Below, piece by piece: positions 1 through 6,888 of a stretch of 10,127 nt of DNA. Position 1 is the stretch's first letter. Each line of letters opens with the position of its first letter. Position numbers and translations under genes: made by a program. The notes under the pieces are model-generated. The model worked only from the letters and a program-made list of their open reading frames with translations, did not search any database and was not told the origin of the DNA. This DNA is from Actinomycetota bacterium (GTDB lineage: Bacteria; Actinomycetota; Acidimicrobiia; Acidimicrobiales; Ilumatobacteraceae), in contig WLTJ01000037.1 of NCBI GenBank assembly GCA_009705435.1, forward strand, positions 1 to 10,127. The letters are read 5' to 3'.

Positions 1-1602
1 AATGTTGTTGATGTTTCCAACTATGTGATGTTAGAAACCAATCAGCCGAATCATGCCTACGATTTCGAAACACTCGGTGGTGGAGGATTCAAGATTCGTT
101 TAGCCGCCGAGGGTGAAAAAATCACCACGCTTGATGGTGTTGAGCGCGTACTCACTGCTGATGATCTGTTGATTTGTGATGCGACCAATCGACCTATCGG
201 TATCGCTGGAATTATGGGCGGTCAAAACACAGAGATCAGCCCACAGACAACGGTCGTGGCACTGGAAACAGCATGGTTTGAGCCCATCGCGGTGATGCAG
301 TCCGTGGCTCGCATGAATTTGCGTAGTGAAGCCTCGGCTCGCAACGAGCGCGGCATGGATCCCTTTGGTATTGACACCTCAATTGCGCGCTTTGTTGAAC
401 TTCTCCGTGCGACCTGTCCAGACCTCGTGGTTCATCAAGGCATGGTGGACGAACGGAGTGAATCGATTCCGTCACTCAAAGTCATTACAGTTCGCCCTCT
501 CCGAGTGAGTGCCTTGCTCGGGTCAACTTTTACCGCAGAGCAGATTCGTGCTCTTATTGAGCCCATCGGTTTTGCTTGTGAAACCTCTAAAGATTCTCTG
601 ATCGTCACGGTTCCATCCTGGCGACCCGATTGCACCCTTGAAATTGACATCGTTGAAGAAGTGGCACGCCATTTTGGTTACGACAATCTTGGTAAGACTG
701 TTCCGAAGTCAACCCAGCCAGGTGGATTGAGCGTGATTCAGCATCGCCGTCGTCGACTTCATGAGATTCTTCTCGGCCTTGGTTTCAATGAAGCGATGCC
801 CCATCCATTTTTGACTGACGGCGATCTATCCAACGCAGGATTACCTGATGTGGCAGTGCGCTTGGTGAATCCGCTCGTCGTTGGTGATGATGTGCTGCGC
901 ACTTCCTTGCGACCGGGTTTGCTGAAAGCTATTGCTTTCAACGAATCCCATCGACGTACCGGAGTGAGTTTCTACGAGATCGGACATGTCTATCCGACGA
1001 GTTCGGATATTTTGCCTGATGAGTCCGAAGCGCTCGGTGTCGTCATCGCTGGATCTGATGCGCCGCAGGCAGTCGCAGTGTGGCGTGAATTAGCAACGGC
1101 CATGGGTTGGGGAGCACGCTTGGATCAATCGCAGGTGCCATCAGGTCTGCATCCGACACGATCGGCAACTTTGTCTGCTGGAAAAGATGTCGTCGGCGCA
1201 GTTGGTGAAATTCATCCTGACGTGTTGGACGCCTACAACATCACTCAACGGGTCGCCGTCCTTGAATTGAATCTTTCGCGCCTCTTGGCCATTGAACCCA
1301 AGGTTGCCCAATGGAAACCTACGAGTCGCTATCCATCTAGTGATATTGACTTGGCTTTCACCGTGCCAACATCGGTAACTGCGGAAAAAATTGAGAAGGC
1401 TCTGCGTCAAACGGCCGGTGCACTCTTGGTTGATCTGACATTATTTGACGTCTATCGCAGCAAAGATGCAAGCGATTCTCGGAGTCTTGCTTTCCGTTTG
1501 CGTCTACAGGCTCATGATCGAACGTTGACTGATGCGGACGTTGCGACCGTGCGCGAGAAGTGCATTGCTGGTGCTACAAAACTTGGCGCACAACTCCGCT
1601 AA
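1..1602 (+). CDS. pheT: Phenylalanine--tRNA ligase beta subunit, 5'-truncated by window edge
   Basis: Beta subunit of the cytoplasmic alpha2-beta2 phenylalanyl-tRNA synthetase, which charges tRNA-Phe. The frame is open from base 1, and the first residues (NVVDVSNYVMLE) match the internal family stretch VVDVTNYVMLE, so the gene begins upstream and the GTG at 25 is not its start. 533 residues are visible of a family length near 800; the N-terminal tRNA-binding domain is missing. In order: the B3/B4 editing region with SEASARNERGMDP at visible residues 109-121 (family usually SEASxRFERG, so Asn replaces Phe), the B5 domain around 159-226 (VPSWRPD, then DIVEEVARHFGYD), the catalytic-like core around 240-430, and the C-terminal anticodon-binding (FDX-ACB) domain around 440-533 starting at SRYPSSDIDLAF. 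Stop is TAA. pheS is expected just upstream. pheS-pheT next to arg genes is a known actinobacterial arrangement. Identity is very secure. Confidence 0.97.
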   Translation, partial: NVVDVSNYVMLETNQPNHAYDFETLGGGGFKIRLAAEGEKITTLDGVERVLTADDLLICDATNRPIGIAGIMGGQNTEISPQTTVVALETAWFEPIAVMQSVARMNLRSEASARNERGMDPFGIDTSIARFVELLRATCPDLVVHQGMVDERSESIPSLKVITVRPLRVSALLGSTFTAEQIRALIEPIGFACETSKDSLIVTVPSWRPDCTLEIDIVEEVARHFGYDNLGKTVPKSTQPGGLSVIQHRRRRLHEILLGLGFNEAMPHPFLTDGDLSNAGLPDVAVRLVNPLVVGDDVLRTSLRPGLLKAIAFNESHRRTGVSFYEIGHVYPTSSDILPDESEALGVVIAGSDAPQAVAVWRELATAMGWGARLDQSQVPSGLHPTRSATLSAGKDVVGAVGEIHPDVLDAYNITQRVAVLELNLSRLLAIEPKVAQWKPTSRYPSSDIDLAFTVPTSVTAEKIEKALRQTAGALLVDLTLFDVYRSKDASDSRSLAFRLRLQAHDRTLTDADVATVREKCIAGATKLGAQLR

Positions 1603-1622
1603 CTCGCCACCAGATCCACCAA

Positions 1623-2195
1623 TTAGTTGAGTGTGGGATCGCTTGGACAGTCAGCCAACCAACTTGCTTCACCTTTTTGTCGACGCAAAACTGTTTCCCA
1701 TAAATCCTTGGGAGTCTGCGTGAATACATCACTCACGAGTGCATTCAGCACCAACCATGCGCCACCTTCAAGTTCGGCATCAAGTTGTTGAGGTCCCCAT
1801 CCGGCGTAACCGTGAAAGATACGGAGCAAACTTGGGCGAGGGTCTAATAGAGCGGGATCGCTGTCAAGGTCAATCGGAGCCACGCAATCCACAGATACGA
1901 AAGTTTGGCCGTCGGGAGTTTTCCCAGGGATCATTCCGAGGGCAATCAAGGCATGGGTTTCAACTGGTCCACCGCTGAAAAATGCTTGAGGCGGGGTCAA
2001 GAGATCCACCCACGAGTCCAGTTCGATCTTGAGATCATTGCTGGAACGGTTCAGCATCAGACCCAATGCGCCTCCTTCGTTATGTTCCAACATGAACAGC
2101 ACGCTGCGGTCGAAATTGGGGTCAGTCAGGGGCGGGGCCGCAACCAAAAGTCGGCCCTTCGTTGATGGTAGGGAGAAACCGCGAGCACGGGCCAT
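1623..2195 (-). CDS. YqgE/AlgH family protein (UPF0301)
   Basis: 190-residue soluble protein of the YqgE/AlgH family (UPF0301), a normal length for the family. The biochemical role is not established; AlgH was named from alginate regulation in Pseudomonas. Visible family blocks are GRLLVAAPPLTDPNFDRSV at residues 14-32, GGALGLMLNR at 41-50, FFSGGPV at about 71-77, RIFHGYAGWGPQQLDAEL at about 124-141, then a tryptophan-containing tail. ATG at 2195 is chosen because the family core begins about 13 residues later. An AGG lies only 3 nt upstream of it, so the ribosome binding site is poor. The gene is convergent with pheT (20-bp gap, no convincing terminator) and divergent from argC. It interrupts the usual pheT-argC adjacency. 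It shares the 95-bp upstream region with the arg promoter, so ArgR binding there could in principle affect it. Family assignment is secure, function unknown. Confidence 0.93.
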   Translation of the reverse strand: MARARGFSLPSTKGRLLVAAPPLTDPNFDRSVLFMLEHNEGGALGLMLNRSSNDLKIELDSWVDLLTPPQAFFSGGPVETHALIALGMIPGKTPDGQTFVSVDCVAPIDLDSDPALLDPRPSLLRIFHGYAGWGPQQLDAELEGGAWLVLNALVSDVFTQTPKDLWETVLRRQKGEASWLADCPSDPTLN

Positions 2196-2253
2196 CTGCC
2201 TATGTTCTCACGCTTGCTGTGTGAGCGCAGTTACGAGCGCGCCAGTAAGGTCG

Positions 2254-2282
2254 TTGTATTCCTATACATCAGACTGTATGAT
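2254..2282 (+). promoter_or_regulatory. Putative argC operon promoter (-35 TTGTAT, -10 TATGAT)
   Basis: TTGTAT at 2254-2259 and TATGAT at 2277-2282 are separated by exactly 17 bp, the ideal sigma70-type spacing. TATGAT differs from TATAAT at one position; the -35 keeps the TTG. The predicted transcription start, about 7 nt past the -10, falls at 2289-2291, on or next to the GTG start of argC. Both elements are covered by ARG-box-like palindromes, as expected for ArgR repression. The motif match is seen directly; promoter activity is inferred. Confidence 0.6.
2255..2268. promoter_or_regulatory. ARG box 1 (ArgR operator), overlaps -35
   Basis: The sequence TGTATTCCTATACA is a perfect inverted repeat of 5-bp arms (TGTAT/ATACA) around 4 bp. 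That is the geometry of known ARG boxes (for example TGAAT-N4-ATTCA in E. coli and TGCAT-N4-ATGCA-like boxes in Streptomyces). It overlaps the -35 element. The operon it precedes encodes an ArgR (6394-6888), the natural candidate ligand. Palindrome and position are seen; ArgR binding is inferred. Confidence 0.65.
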
Positions 2283-2288
2283 TATTCC
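2275..2288. promoter_or_regulatory. ARG box 2 (imperfect ArgR operator), overlaps -10
   Basis: The sequence TGTATGATTATTCC repeats the TGTAT left arm of box 1. Its right arm ATTCC differs from ATACA at two positions and from the E. coli arm ATTCA at one. Centre-to-centre distance from box 1 is 20 bp, about two helical turns and close to the 21 bp typical of paired E. coli ARG boxes that bind one ArgR hexamer. It covers the -10 and ends 2 nt before the argC GTG. It is weaker than box 1 and is supported mainly by spacing. Confidence 0.5.
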
Positions 2289-2290
2289 CC

Positions 2291-3349
2291 GTGAGTACAG
2301 CAGTCAAAAAAGTCGCCATTATTGGGGCCTCGGGATACACCGGGGTGGAATTGATGCGCCTCATTGCAGGCCACCCGAACCTTGAGTTGGTCCTTGCCAC
2401 GGGCGATAGCCAGGCTGGGTCGCTGATCTCTTCGTTGTATCCCAGTTTGGCGGCGTCCTACCCCAAGATGGTCTTCGCCGATTCTGATCCGACTACTTTG
2501 ACCGACCAAATCGCTCAACAAGTTGACGGCGTGGATGTGGCCTTTCTTGGAATCCCGCATGAGGCGAGTCTTGCCCTGGCCCCAGTCCTCGTTGGCAAAG
2601 TTGGATGCGTGGTCGACCTTTCGGCTGCCTATCGGCTGCAAGACGCTTCGGCGTATCCCAAGTGGTACGGATTCACTCACGATCAACCCGATCTTCTCGC
2701 GCAAGCTGTCTACGGACTTCCCGAACTTCATAGGAAGCAACTTGTTGGCGCCCAGTTGGTTGCAACTCCTGGTTGTTATGTCACGGCTGCGACTTTGGCT
2801 CTTGCTCCGCTCGTGCGATTGGGGTTGATCAGCAATTCCGGAATCATCGTCGATGCGGCCAGTGGCGTATCGGGTGCGGGTCGCGCGGCCAAGCAGTCCA
2901 ACAGTTTCACCACAGTCAATGAAGATATGAATGCGTACGGATTGCTTGATCATCGACATACACCTGAGATGCAAGAACAGATTGGTGCGCAAGTTCTATT
3001 CACACCGCATCTCGTGCCGATGAATCGGGGGATCCTGGCAACGTGCTACGCCCGTCCCACCGACCCCAGCCACACATCAACGGAGTCCTTGCTGGCAGCC
3101 TTAAAAGAGTTTTATGCAGACGAACCATTTGTCGTGGTGCGTGAGCAATCTCCATCAACCAAAGCCACGCTCGGCTCAAACGCAGTACATATCACTGCGC
3201 GTTTCGACGAGAGAACCGGATACGTCATTGTCGTTAGTGCCTTAGACAACTTGTGTAAAGGCGCCTCGGGTGGTGCAGTGCAAGCAGCCAATGTGGCCCT
3301 TGGACTTCCAGAGACCGCTGGTCTGACTTCGATAGGGGTATATCCATGA
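2291..3349 (+). CDS. argC: N-acetyl-gamma-glutamyl-phosphate reductase
   Basis: Catalyses the NADPH-dependent reduction of N-acetylglutamyl phosphate to N-acetylglutamate semialdehyde, the third step of arginine synthesis, in the cytoplasm. 352 residues, normal for the family. The N-terminal nucleotide-binding motif GASGYTG is at 12-18. The active-site cysteine is Cys162 in ATPGCYVTAATLALAP, which fits the known ArgC active-site pattern (Val, Ala or Pro allowed after Cys-Tyr). Further blocks are SGVSGAGR (191-198), HRHTPEM (221-227), TPHLVPMNRGI (238-248) and LDNLCKGASGGAVQAAN (318-334). The GTG start at 2291 is forced: the frame is closed by TGA at 2279-2281, and no other start precedes the Gly-rich motif. 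There is no Shine-Dalgarno sequence before it, and the predicted promoter puts transcription start at or within 2 nt of the GTG, so translation is probably leaderless. The stop overlaps argB by 4 nt. Confidence 0.97.
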   Translation: MSTAVKKVAIIGASGYTGVELMRLIAGHPNLELVLATGDSQAGSLISSLYPSLAASYPKMVFADSDPTTLTDQIAQQVDGVDVAFLGIPHEASLALAPVLVGKVGCVVDLSAAYRLQDASAYPKWYGFTHDQPDLLAQAVYGLPELHRKQLVGAQLVATPGCYVTAATLALAPLVRLGLISNSGIIVDAASGVSGAGRAAKQSNSFTTVNEDMNAYGLLDHRHTPEMQEQIGAQVLFTPHLVPMNRGILATCYARPTDPSHTSTESLLAALKEFYADEPFVVVREQSPSTKATLGSNAVHITARFDERTGYVIVVSALDNLCKGASGGAVQAANVALGLPETAGLTSIGVYP

Positions 3350-4269
3350 GTGCGCAAAGCAATGTGTCATTGACGGCGGTACTGAGTCCCGAGTCGCGGG
3401 CTGCGGTGTTGATTGAAGCATTGCCGTACATTCGCCGATTCGCGAACAAAGTTGTAGTGGTGAAATACGGTGGCAACGCCTTAGCAGGAGCGTCCGAAGC
3501 TGATGCGTTGGCGCTTTTTGCTGAAGATATTGTGCTGATGCGACTTGTTGGTCTCAAGCCAGTTGTTGTCCACGGTGGGGGCCCGCAAATCAGTGCCCTG
3601 ATGACGCGCTTAGGTAAAACAACAGAGTTCCGTGACGGTCTGCGGGTGACCGATGCCGAGACAGTTGATATTGCACGAATGGTTTTAAGTGGACAAGTCA
3701 ATCCACAAATCGTGGCAGCAATAAATGTTCATGGGCGATTCGCCGTCGGTGTCAGCGGTGAAGACGCCACCTTGATCACTGCGAGCGCTAAAGATCCTGA
3801 ACTTGGTTTTGTTGGTGACGTCGAGAAAATCAACCCTGGAATTTTGCAACGCCTACTTGATGACGAATTCGTTCCCGTTGTCGCCACGATCGGCGTTGAT
3901 GCAAGTGGTCAGGCCTACAACATCAACGCTGACACCGTTGCTGGTGCTATTGCTGAGGCCTTAGGCGCCGAAAAGTTGGTGTATCTCACCGACATCGAAG
4001 GATTGCGACGCATAGTCACTGACGCTGAGAGTTTGATCCGTCAGACAACGCCGGATGAACTCGACCAACTGATGAACGATGGAACGATCGCTGGGGGAAT
4101 GATTCCCAAGGTCGAGAGTTGTGTTCATGCAGTGCGCAACGGAGTCAAACGCGCCCACATCTTGGATGGTCGGATCCCTCACGTTTTATTACTTGAACTG
4201 TTTACTGATTCGGGCATCGGAACGATGGTCGAGGCCAAGAAATTCACAACCCCGGGAGTCGTCTCATGA
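3346..4269 (+). CDS. argB: Acetylglutamate kinase, arginine-sensitive type
   Basis: Phosphorylates N-acetylglutamate with ATP, usually the feedback-controlled step of arginine synthesis. 307 residues. Amino-acid-kinase fold landmarks: KYGGNAL with Lys40 (phosphate binding), GGGPQ at 77-81, FRDGLRVT at 95-102 (acetylglutamate site), GEDATLI at 138-144, NINADTVAGAIAEALGA at 192-208, and GMIPKV with Lys255. An N-terminal helix precedes the core (about 11-32, ending EALPYIRRF), and the C-terminus has HVLLLELFTDSGIGTM at 279-294. Both are characteristic of hexameric, arginine-inhibited acetylglutamate kinases, so feedback inhibition is inferred. ATG at 3346 overlaps the argC stop and has an AGGGG ribosome binding site (3334-3338) 7 nt upstream. 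argJ would normally sit between argC and this gene in actinobacteria, but the overlap leaves no room for it or for a remnant. Confidence 0.97.
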   Translation: MSAQSNVSLTAVLSPESRAAVLIEALPYIRRFANKVVVVKYGGNALAGASEADALALFAEDIVLMRLVGLKPVVVHGGGPQISALMTRLGKTTEFRDGLRVTDAETVDIARMVLSGQVNPQIVAAINVHGRFAVGVSGEDATLITASAKDPELGFVGDVEKINPGILQRLLDDEFVPVVATIGVDASGQAYNINADTVAGAIAEALGAEKLVYLTDIEGLRRIVTDAESLIRQTTPDELDQLMNDGTIAGGMIPKVESCVHAVRNGVKRAHILDGRIPHVLLLELFTDSGIGTMVEAKKFTTPGVVS

Positions 4270-5483
4270 GTGCACATATGTTTGCGACTGCAGGTCAACC
4301 GCACTGTCCATTTATGCCAGTCTTTGGTGCTCCGGCAGTGATGTTTGAACGGGGCTTAGGCACTGAACTATGGGATACGGATGGCAAGCGTTACCTTGAT
4401 TTCTTATCGGGTATCGCTGTTGTCTCACTTGGACACAGCAATCCAGTCATTGCCTCAGCGGTATCTGAACAGTTAAATACTTTGCTCCATGTGAGTAACT
4501 TTTTCGCTAATCCAATGGCAACTAAAGCTGCACTGGCGATCAACGAGTTGATGTTCGAAGCCTCAGGCGCCCATGGTCAAGTGTTCTTGTGCAACAGCGG
4601 AGCAGAAGCCAACGAAGCTGCTCTGAAGTTGGCGCGAAAATTCGGTGGCCGTGGGCGCCATGTTGTGATATCGGCATTAGGCAGTTTCCACGGTCGCACC
4701 TTGGCTGCCTTGGCGGCAACTGGACAGCCCGCCAAACATGAGCCTTTCCAACCAATGCCTGATGGTTTTCGCCACGTTCCATTCGGCGATCTTGAGGCAC
4801 TCACAGCAGCCATTGATCCGAGTGTGGCGGCGATTCTCATTGAGACCGTGCAGGGTGAAGGCGGAGTCATCCCCGCATCAAAGGAATATCTCCAAGGGAT
4901 CAGGAGTCTGTGCGATGAGCGCGGTCTGTTGATGATGATTGACGAAGTTCAGACTGGCATGGCGCGAACGGGCGAGTGGTTTGGATTTCAACATGCTGGC
5001 GTGGTGCCTGATGTAGTGACATTGGCAAAAGCCTTAGGCAACGGTTTCCCCGTTGGTGCATGTTGGGCCAAGCAGGAAGTTGCAGCGGTCTTTCAACCTG
5101 GTGATCACGGATCGACCTACAGCGGGACGGCGATAGCCGGAGCAGCGATCTGCGCAGTCATCAATCAGATGCGTGACATCAATGCGCCAGTTTTGGCGCG
5201 TGATAAAGGTCTGTATCTCGCTGAAGAATTATCCAAGGTCGCGGGAGTTGTTGAAGTGCGCGGACAAGGCCTTTTACGGGCTGTTGAATTAGGACCGAAC
5301 CGTGATGCGAAGGCGGTGTATCTGGAACTCTTGAATCAGGGCGTCGTCACCAATGCAGTGAATGCCACATCATTGCGCCTTGCTCCACCGATCACTGTGT
5401 CGATTGCCGAAATGGATGAAGTGATTGCCAAGATCGCTGATGTTCTAGCCAAAGGAGTGGGCCTCACCGCCAACCCAGCATGA
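4266..5483 (+). CDS. argD: Acetylornithine aminotransferase
   Basis: PLP-dependent class III aminotransferase converting N-acetylglutamate semialdehyde plus glutamate to N-acetylornithine. 405 residues. Features in order: DTDGKRYLDFLSGIAVVSLGH (37-57), the PLP-phosphate loop CNSGAEANEAALKLAR (109-124), SFHGRT (140-145), ETVQGEGG (193-200), IDEVQTGMARTGEWF (225-239), and the Schiff-base lysine Lys255 in TLAKALGNGFPVGA. The block after it reads HGSTYSGTA (281-289), where most ArgD proteins have HGSTFGGNP; the Thr next to Ser is kept. Family members can also use succinyldiaminopimelate or other omega-amino acids, but the operon position argues for arginine synthesis. ATG 4266 overlaps the argB stop by 4 nt, with GGGAG (4254-4258) 7 nt upstream. 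Confidence 0.95.
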   Translation: MSAHMFATAGQPHCPFMPVFGAPAVMFERGLGTELWDTDGKRYLDFLSGIAVVSLGHSNPVIASAVSEQLNTLLHVSNFFANPMATKAALAINELMFEASGAHGQVFLCNSGAEANEAALKLARKFGGRGRHVVISALGSFHGRTLAALAATGQPAKHEPFQPMPDGFRHVPFGDLEALTAAIDPSVAAILIETVQGEGGVIPASKEYLQGIRSLCDERGLLMMIDEVQTGMARTGEWFGFQHAGVVPDVVTLAKALGNGFPVGACWAKQEVAAVFQPGDHGSTYSGTAIAGAAICAVINQMRDINAPVLARDKGLYLAEELSKVAGVVEVRGQGLLRAVELGPNRDAKAVYLELLNQGVVTNAVNATSLRLAPPITVSIAEMDEVIAKIADVLAKGVGLTANPA

Positions 5484-6397
5484 AACACTTACTGAATATC
5501 ACAGATCTAGACACTGACGAGATCCATCAAGTTCTTGAGTTGGCTCAACGTCAGCCCTCAAGTCTTGGTTATCCACTGCGCTCCAGCGAGGGTACGCCTA
5601 TCGGTGCTGCTCTGATTTTTGAGAAGCCATCCAATCGAACGCGACACAGCATGGAGATCGCCGTTGTGCAACTCGGCGGACATCCGATCTATACCCGTGG
5701 GGAAGAAGTCGGTCTCGATACCCGCGAGCCAGTTGAAGATGTGGCGCGAATTATGTCTGGCTATCACGGCTTGATCGCTGCCAGAGTTTTCAAACATGGG
5801 ATTGTCGAGCGCCTTGCACGTGCAAGTTCCGTACCCGTCATCAATATGTTGAGCGATTTTTCTCATCCTTTGCAGGGTCTCGCTGACGCTTTAACAATGG
5901 TGCAAGAGTTTGGAAGTCTGGGCGGAAAAACTGTGGCTTATGTTGGCGATTACAACAATGTGGCGCGTTCACTAGGAGAGATTTGCGTGATCCTTGGCGC
6001 TCATTATCGACTCGCTTGTCCGGAGGGCTATGACGCTTCAAGCGATGAGTTGCAACGCATCTCCTCTTTGGGATCAGGTTCCATTGAACAATCGTCTCGA
6101 CCACAAGAAATTGTCGCTGGGGCCCATGCTGTGCACACAGATACTTGGGTGTCTATGGGTCAAGAGGCCGAGAAAGCCCAACGTCTGGAAATCTTCGGAG
6201 CTTTTTCCGTCACCACACAGATGATGGCATTGACTGCGTCAGACTCAATCTTCATGCATTGCCTTCCGGCCTATCGTGGCTATGAGGTGGCATCTGAAGT
6301 CATTGATGGCTCAGCCAGCAGGGTCATTCAGCAAGGTCACAATCGCCTCCATGCTTCACGAGGTGTGATTGCACATATGTTGGGAGTCAAACGATGA
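5480..6397 (+). CDS. argF: Ornithine carbamoyltransferase
   Basis: Transfers the carbamoyl group of carbamoyl phosphate to ornithine, giving citrulline; cytoplasmic, normally trimeric. 305 residues. The carbamoyl-phosphate loop SNRTR is at 51-55 (family SxRTR). The second-site motif HPLQ at 129-132 stands where HPCQ is commoner. GDYNNVARSL is at 156-165. The ornithine-binding DTWVSMG at 221-227 contains the expected Asp and Ser-Met-Gly, and HCLPAYRG is at 260-267 with the catalytic Cys261 (Tyr replaces the usual His of HCLPAHRG). The intact DxxxSMG motif favours ornithine over acetylornithine as substrate, so this is not obviously the N-acetylornithine variant. ATG 5480 overlaps the argD stop. 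The only nearby AGGAG (5453-5457) lies 22 nt upstream, too far for normal spacing, so initiation probably depends on coupling to argD translation. Confidence 0.96.
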   Translation: MKHLLNITDLDTDEIHQVLELAQRQPSSLGYPLRSSEGTPIGAALIFEKPSNRTRHSMEIAVVQLGGHPIYTRGEEVGLDTREPVEDVARIMSGYHGLIAARVFKHGIVERLARASSVPVINMLSDFSHPLQGLADALTMVQEFGSLGGKTVAYVGDYNNVARSLGEICVILGAHYRLACPEGYDASSDELQRISSLGSGSIEQSSRPQEIVAGAHAVHTDTWVSMGQEAEKAQRLEIFGAFSVTTQMMALTASDSIFMHCLPAYRGYEVASEVIDGSASRVIQQGHNRLHASRGVIAHMLGVKR

Positions 6398-6888
6398 GCA
6401 CCAAGGCACAACGTCAGCAACTGATTGTCACCCTGATCTCGCAGCAAGCTGTCACCAATCAACCTGCGTTGGTTGAACTTTTACTCAGTCACGGCATCAG
6501 CGCCACCCAAGCCACAGTCTCGCGTGACCTTGAAGACTTAGGGGCTGTCAAGGTTCGTGTCCCGGGTGGTGACACTGTGTATGCAATTCCCGAGTTCGCC
6601 CCCGCGCGACTGGCGCCGCAGGAACAGTTGCGCAGAGTGATGGGCGAGTGGGTCGCCGACGTTCAACACAGCGGTCCGATGGTTGTCGTGCGAACTCCAC
6701 CAGGGTGCGCACATGTTGTCGCCTCGGCTCTTGATCGCAGCGGGATGTCGGGACTGATCGGCACTGTTGCGGGTGACGACACGATTTTTTGCATCGCTTC
6801 AGAAGAAGTGGGCGGTGCCAACATGGCGGACCGACTGCGCGATTTAGCTGGAATCACCATGGATACGAAAGCGAGGAAAGTTTCGTGA
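6394..6888 (+). CDS. argR: Arginine repressor ArgR
   Basis: Arginine-responsive transcription regulator that binds ARG boxes as a hexamer. 164 residues. The N-terminal winged helix-turn-helix spans about 5-66, with the recognition segment TQATVSRDLEDLGAVKV (38-54; Ser43-Arg44 is the conserved SR pair). The C-terminal arginine-binding and oligomerisation domain spans about 76-155; GTVAGDDTIF (123-132) holds the acidic pair that contacts the arginine corepressor in this family. It is cotranscribed with the genes it should control, and two ARG-box-like palindromes lie at the operon head (2255-2268, 2275-2288), so autoregulation is likely. ATG 6394 overlaps the argF stop by 4 nt and has GGGAG (6382-6386) 7 nt upstream. 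Confidence 0.97.
   Translation: MSTKAQRQQLIVTLISQQAVTNQPALVELLLSHGISATQATVSRDLEDLGAVKVRVPGGDTVYAIPEFAPARLAPQEQLRRVMGEWVADVQHSGPMVVVRTPPGCAHVVASALDRSGMSGLIGTVAGDDTIFCIASEEVGGANMADRLRDLAGITMDTKARKVS
6873..6876 (+). promoter_or_regulatory. Shine-Dalgarno GAGG supporting the GTG start of argH
   Basis: GAGG at 6873-6876, within GCGAGGAAAG, is 8 nt before GTG 6885. This good spacing, together with the GTGA overlap with the argR stop, decides the argH start against longer in-frame possibilities lying inside argR. Confidence 0.6.

Noticed and set aside
25..30. GTG/ATG at 25-30 as the start of the first gene
   Set aside because: The frame is open to base 1 and the preceding residues match the interior of PheT, so the gene is truncated by the window edge.
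2771..2785. ArgC active site GCYVT instead of GCYPT
   Set aside because: Val at that position is allowed by the known ArgC active-site pattern, so it is not unusual.
2282..2992. 236-codon minus-strand open frame opposite argC
   Set aside because: It lies opposite a clear argC reading frame, its protein is Arg/Ser/Gln-rich with no recognisable family, and it is best explained as a shadow frame.
4271..6381. The 11-mer GCACATATGTT present near both the argD start and the argR start
   Set aside because: An 11-base repeat is expected by chance several times in 10 kb, and it lacks ARG-box geometry.
5480..6397. Possibility that ArgF is an N-acetylornithine carbamoyltransferase (explaining the missing argJ)
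   Set aside because: The ornithine-binding DxxxSMG motif and HCLPA motif are those of ordinary ornithine carbamoyltransferases; nothing in the sequence supports acetylornithine specificity.
6789..6884. An ArgH start about 32 codons upstream, inside argR
   Set aside because: It would overlap argR by about 100 bp and adds residues that do not resemble ArgH; GTG 6885 has the GTGA overlap and a good GAGG site.
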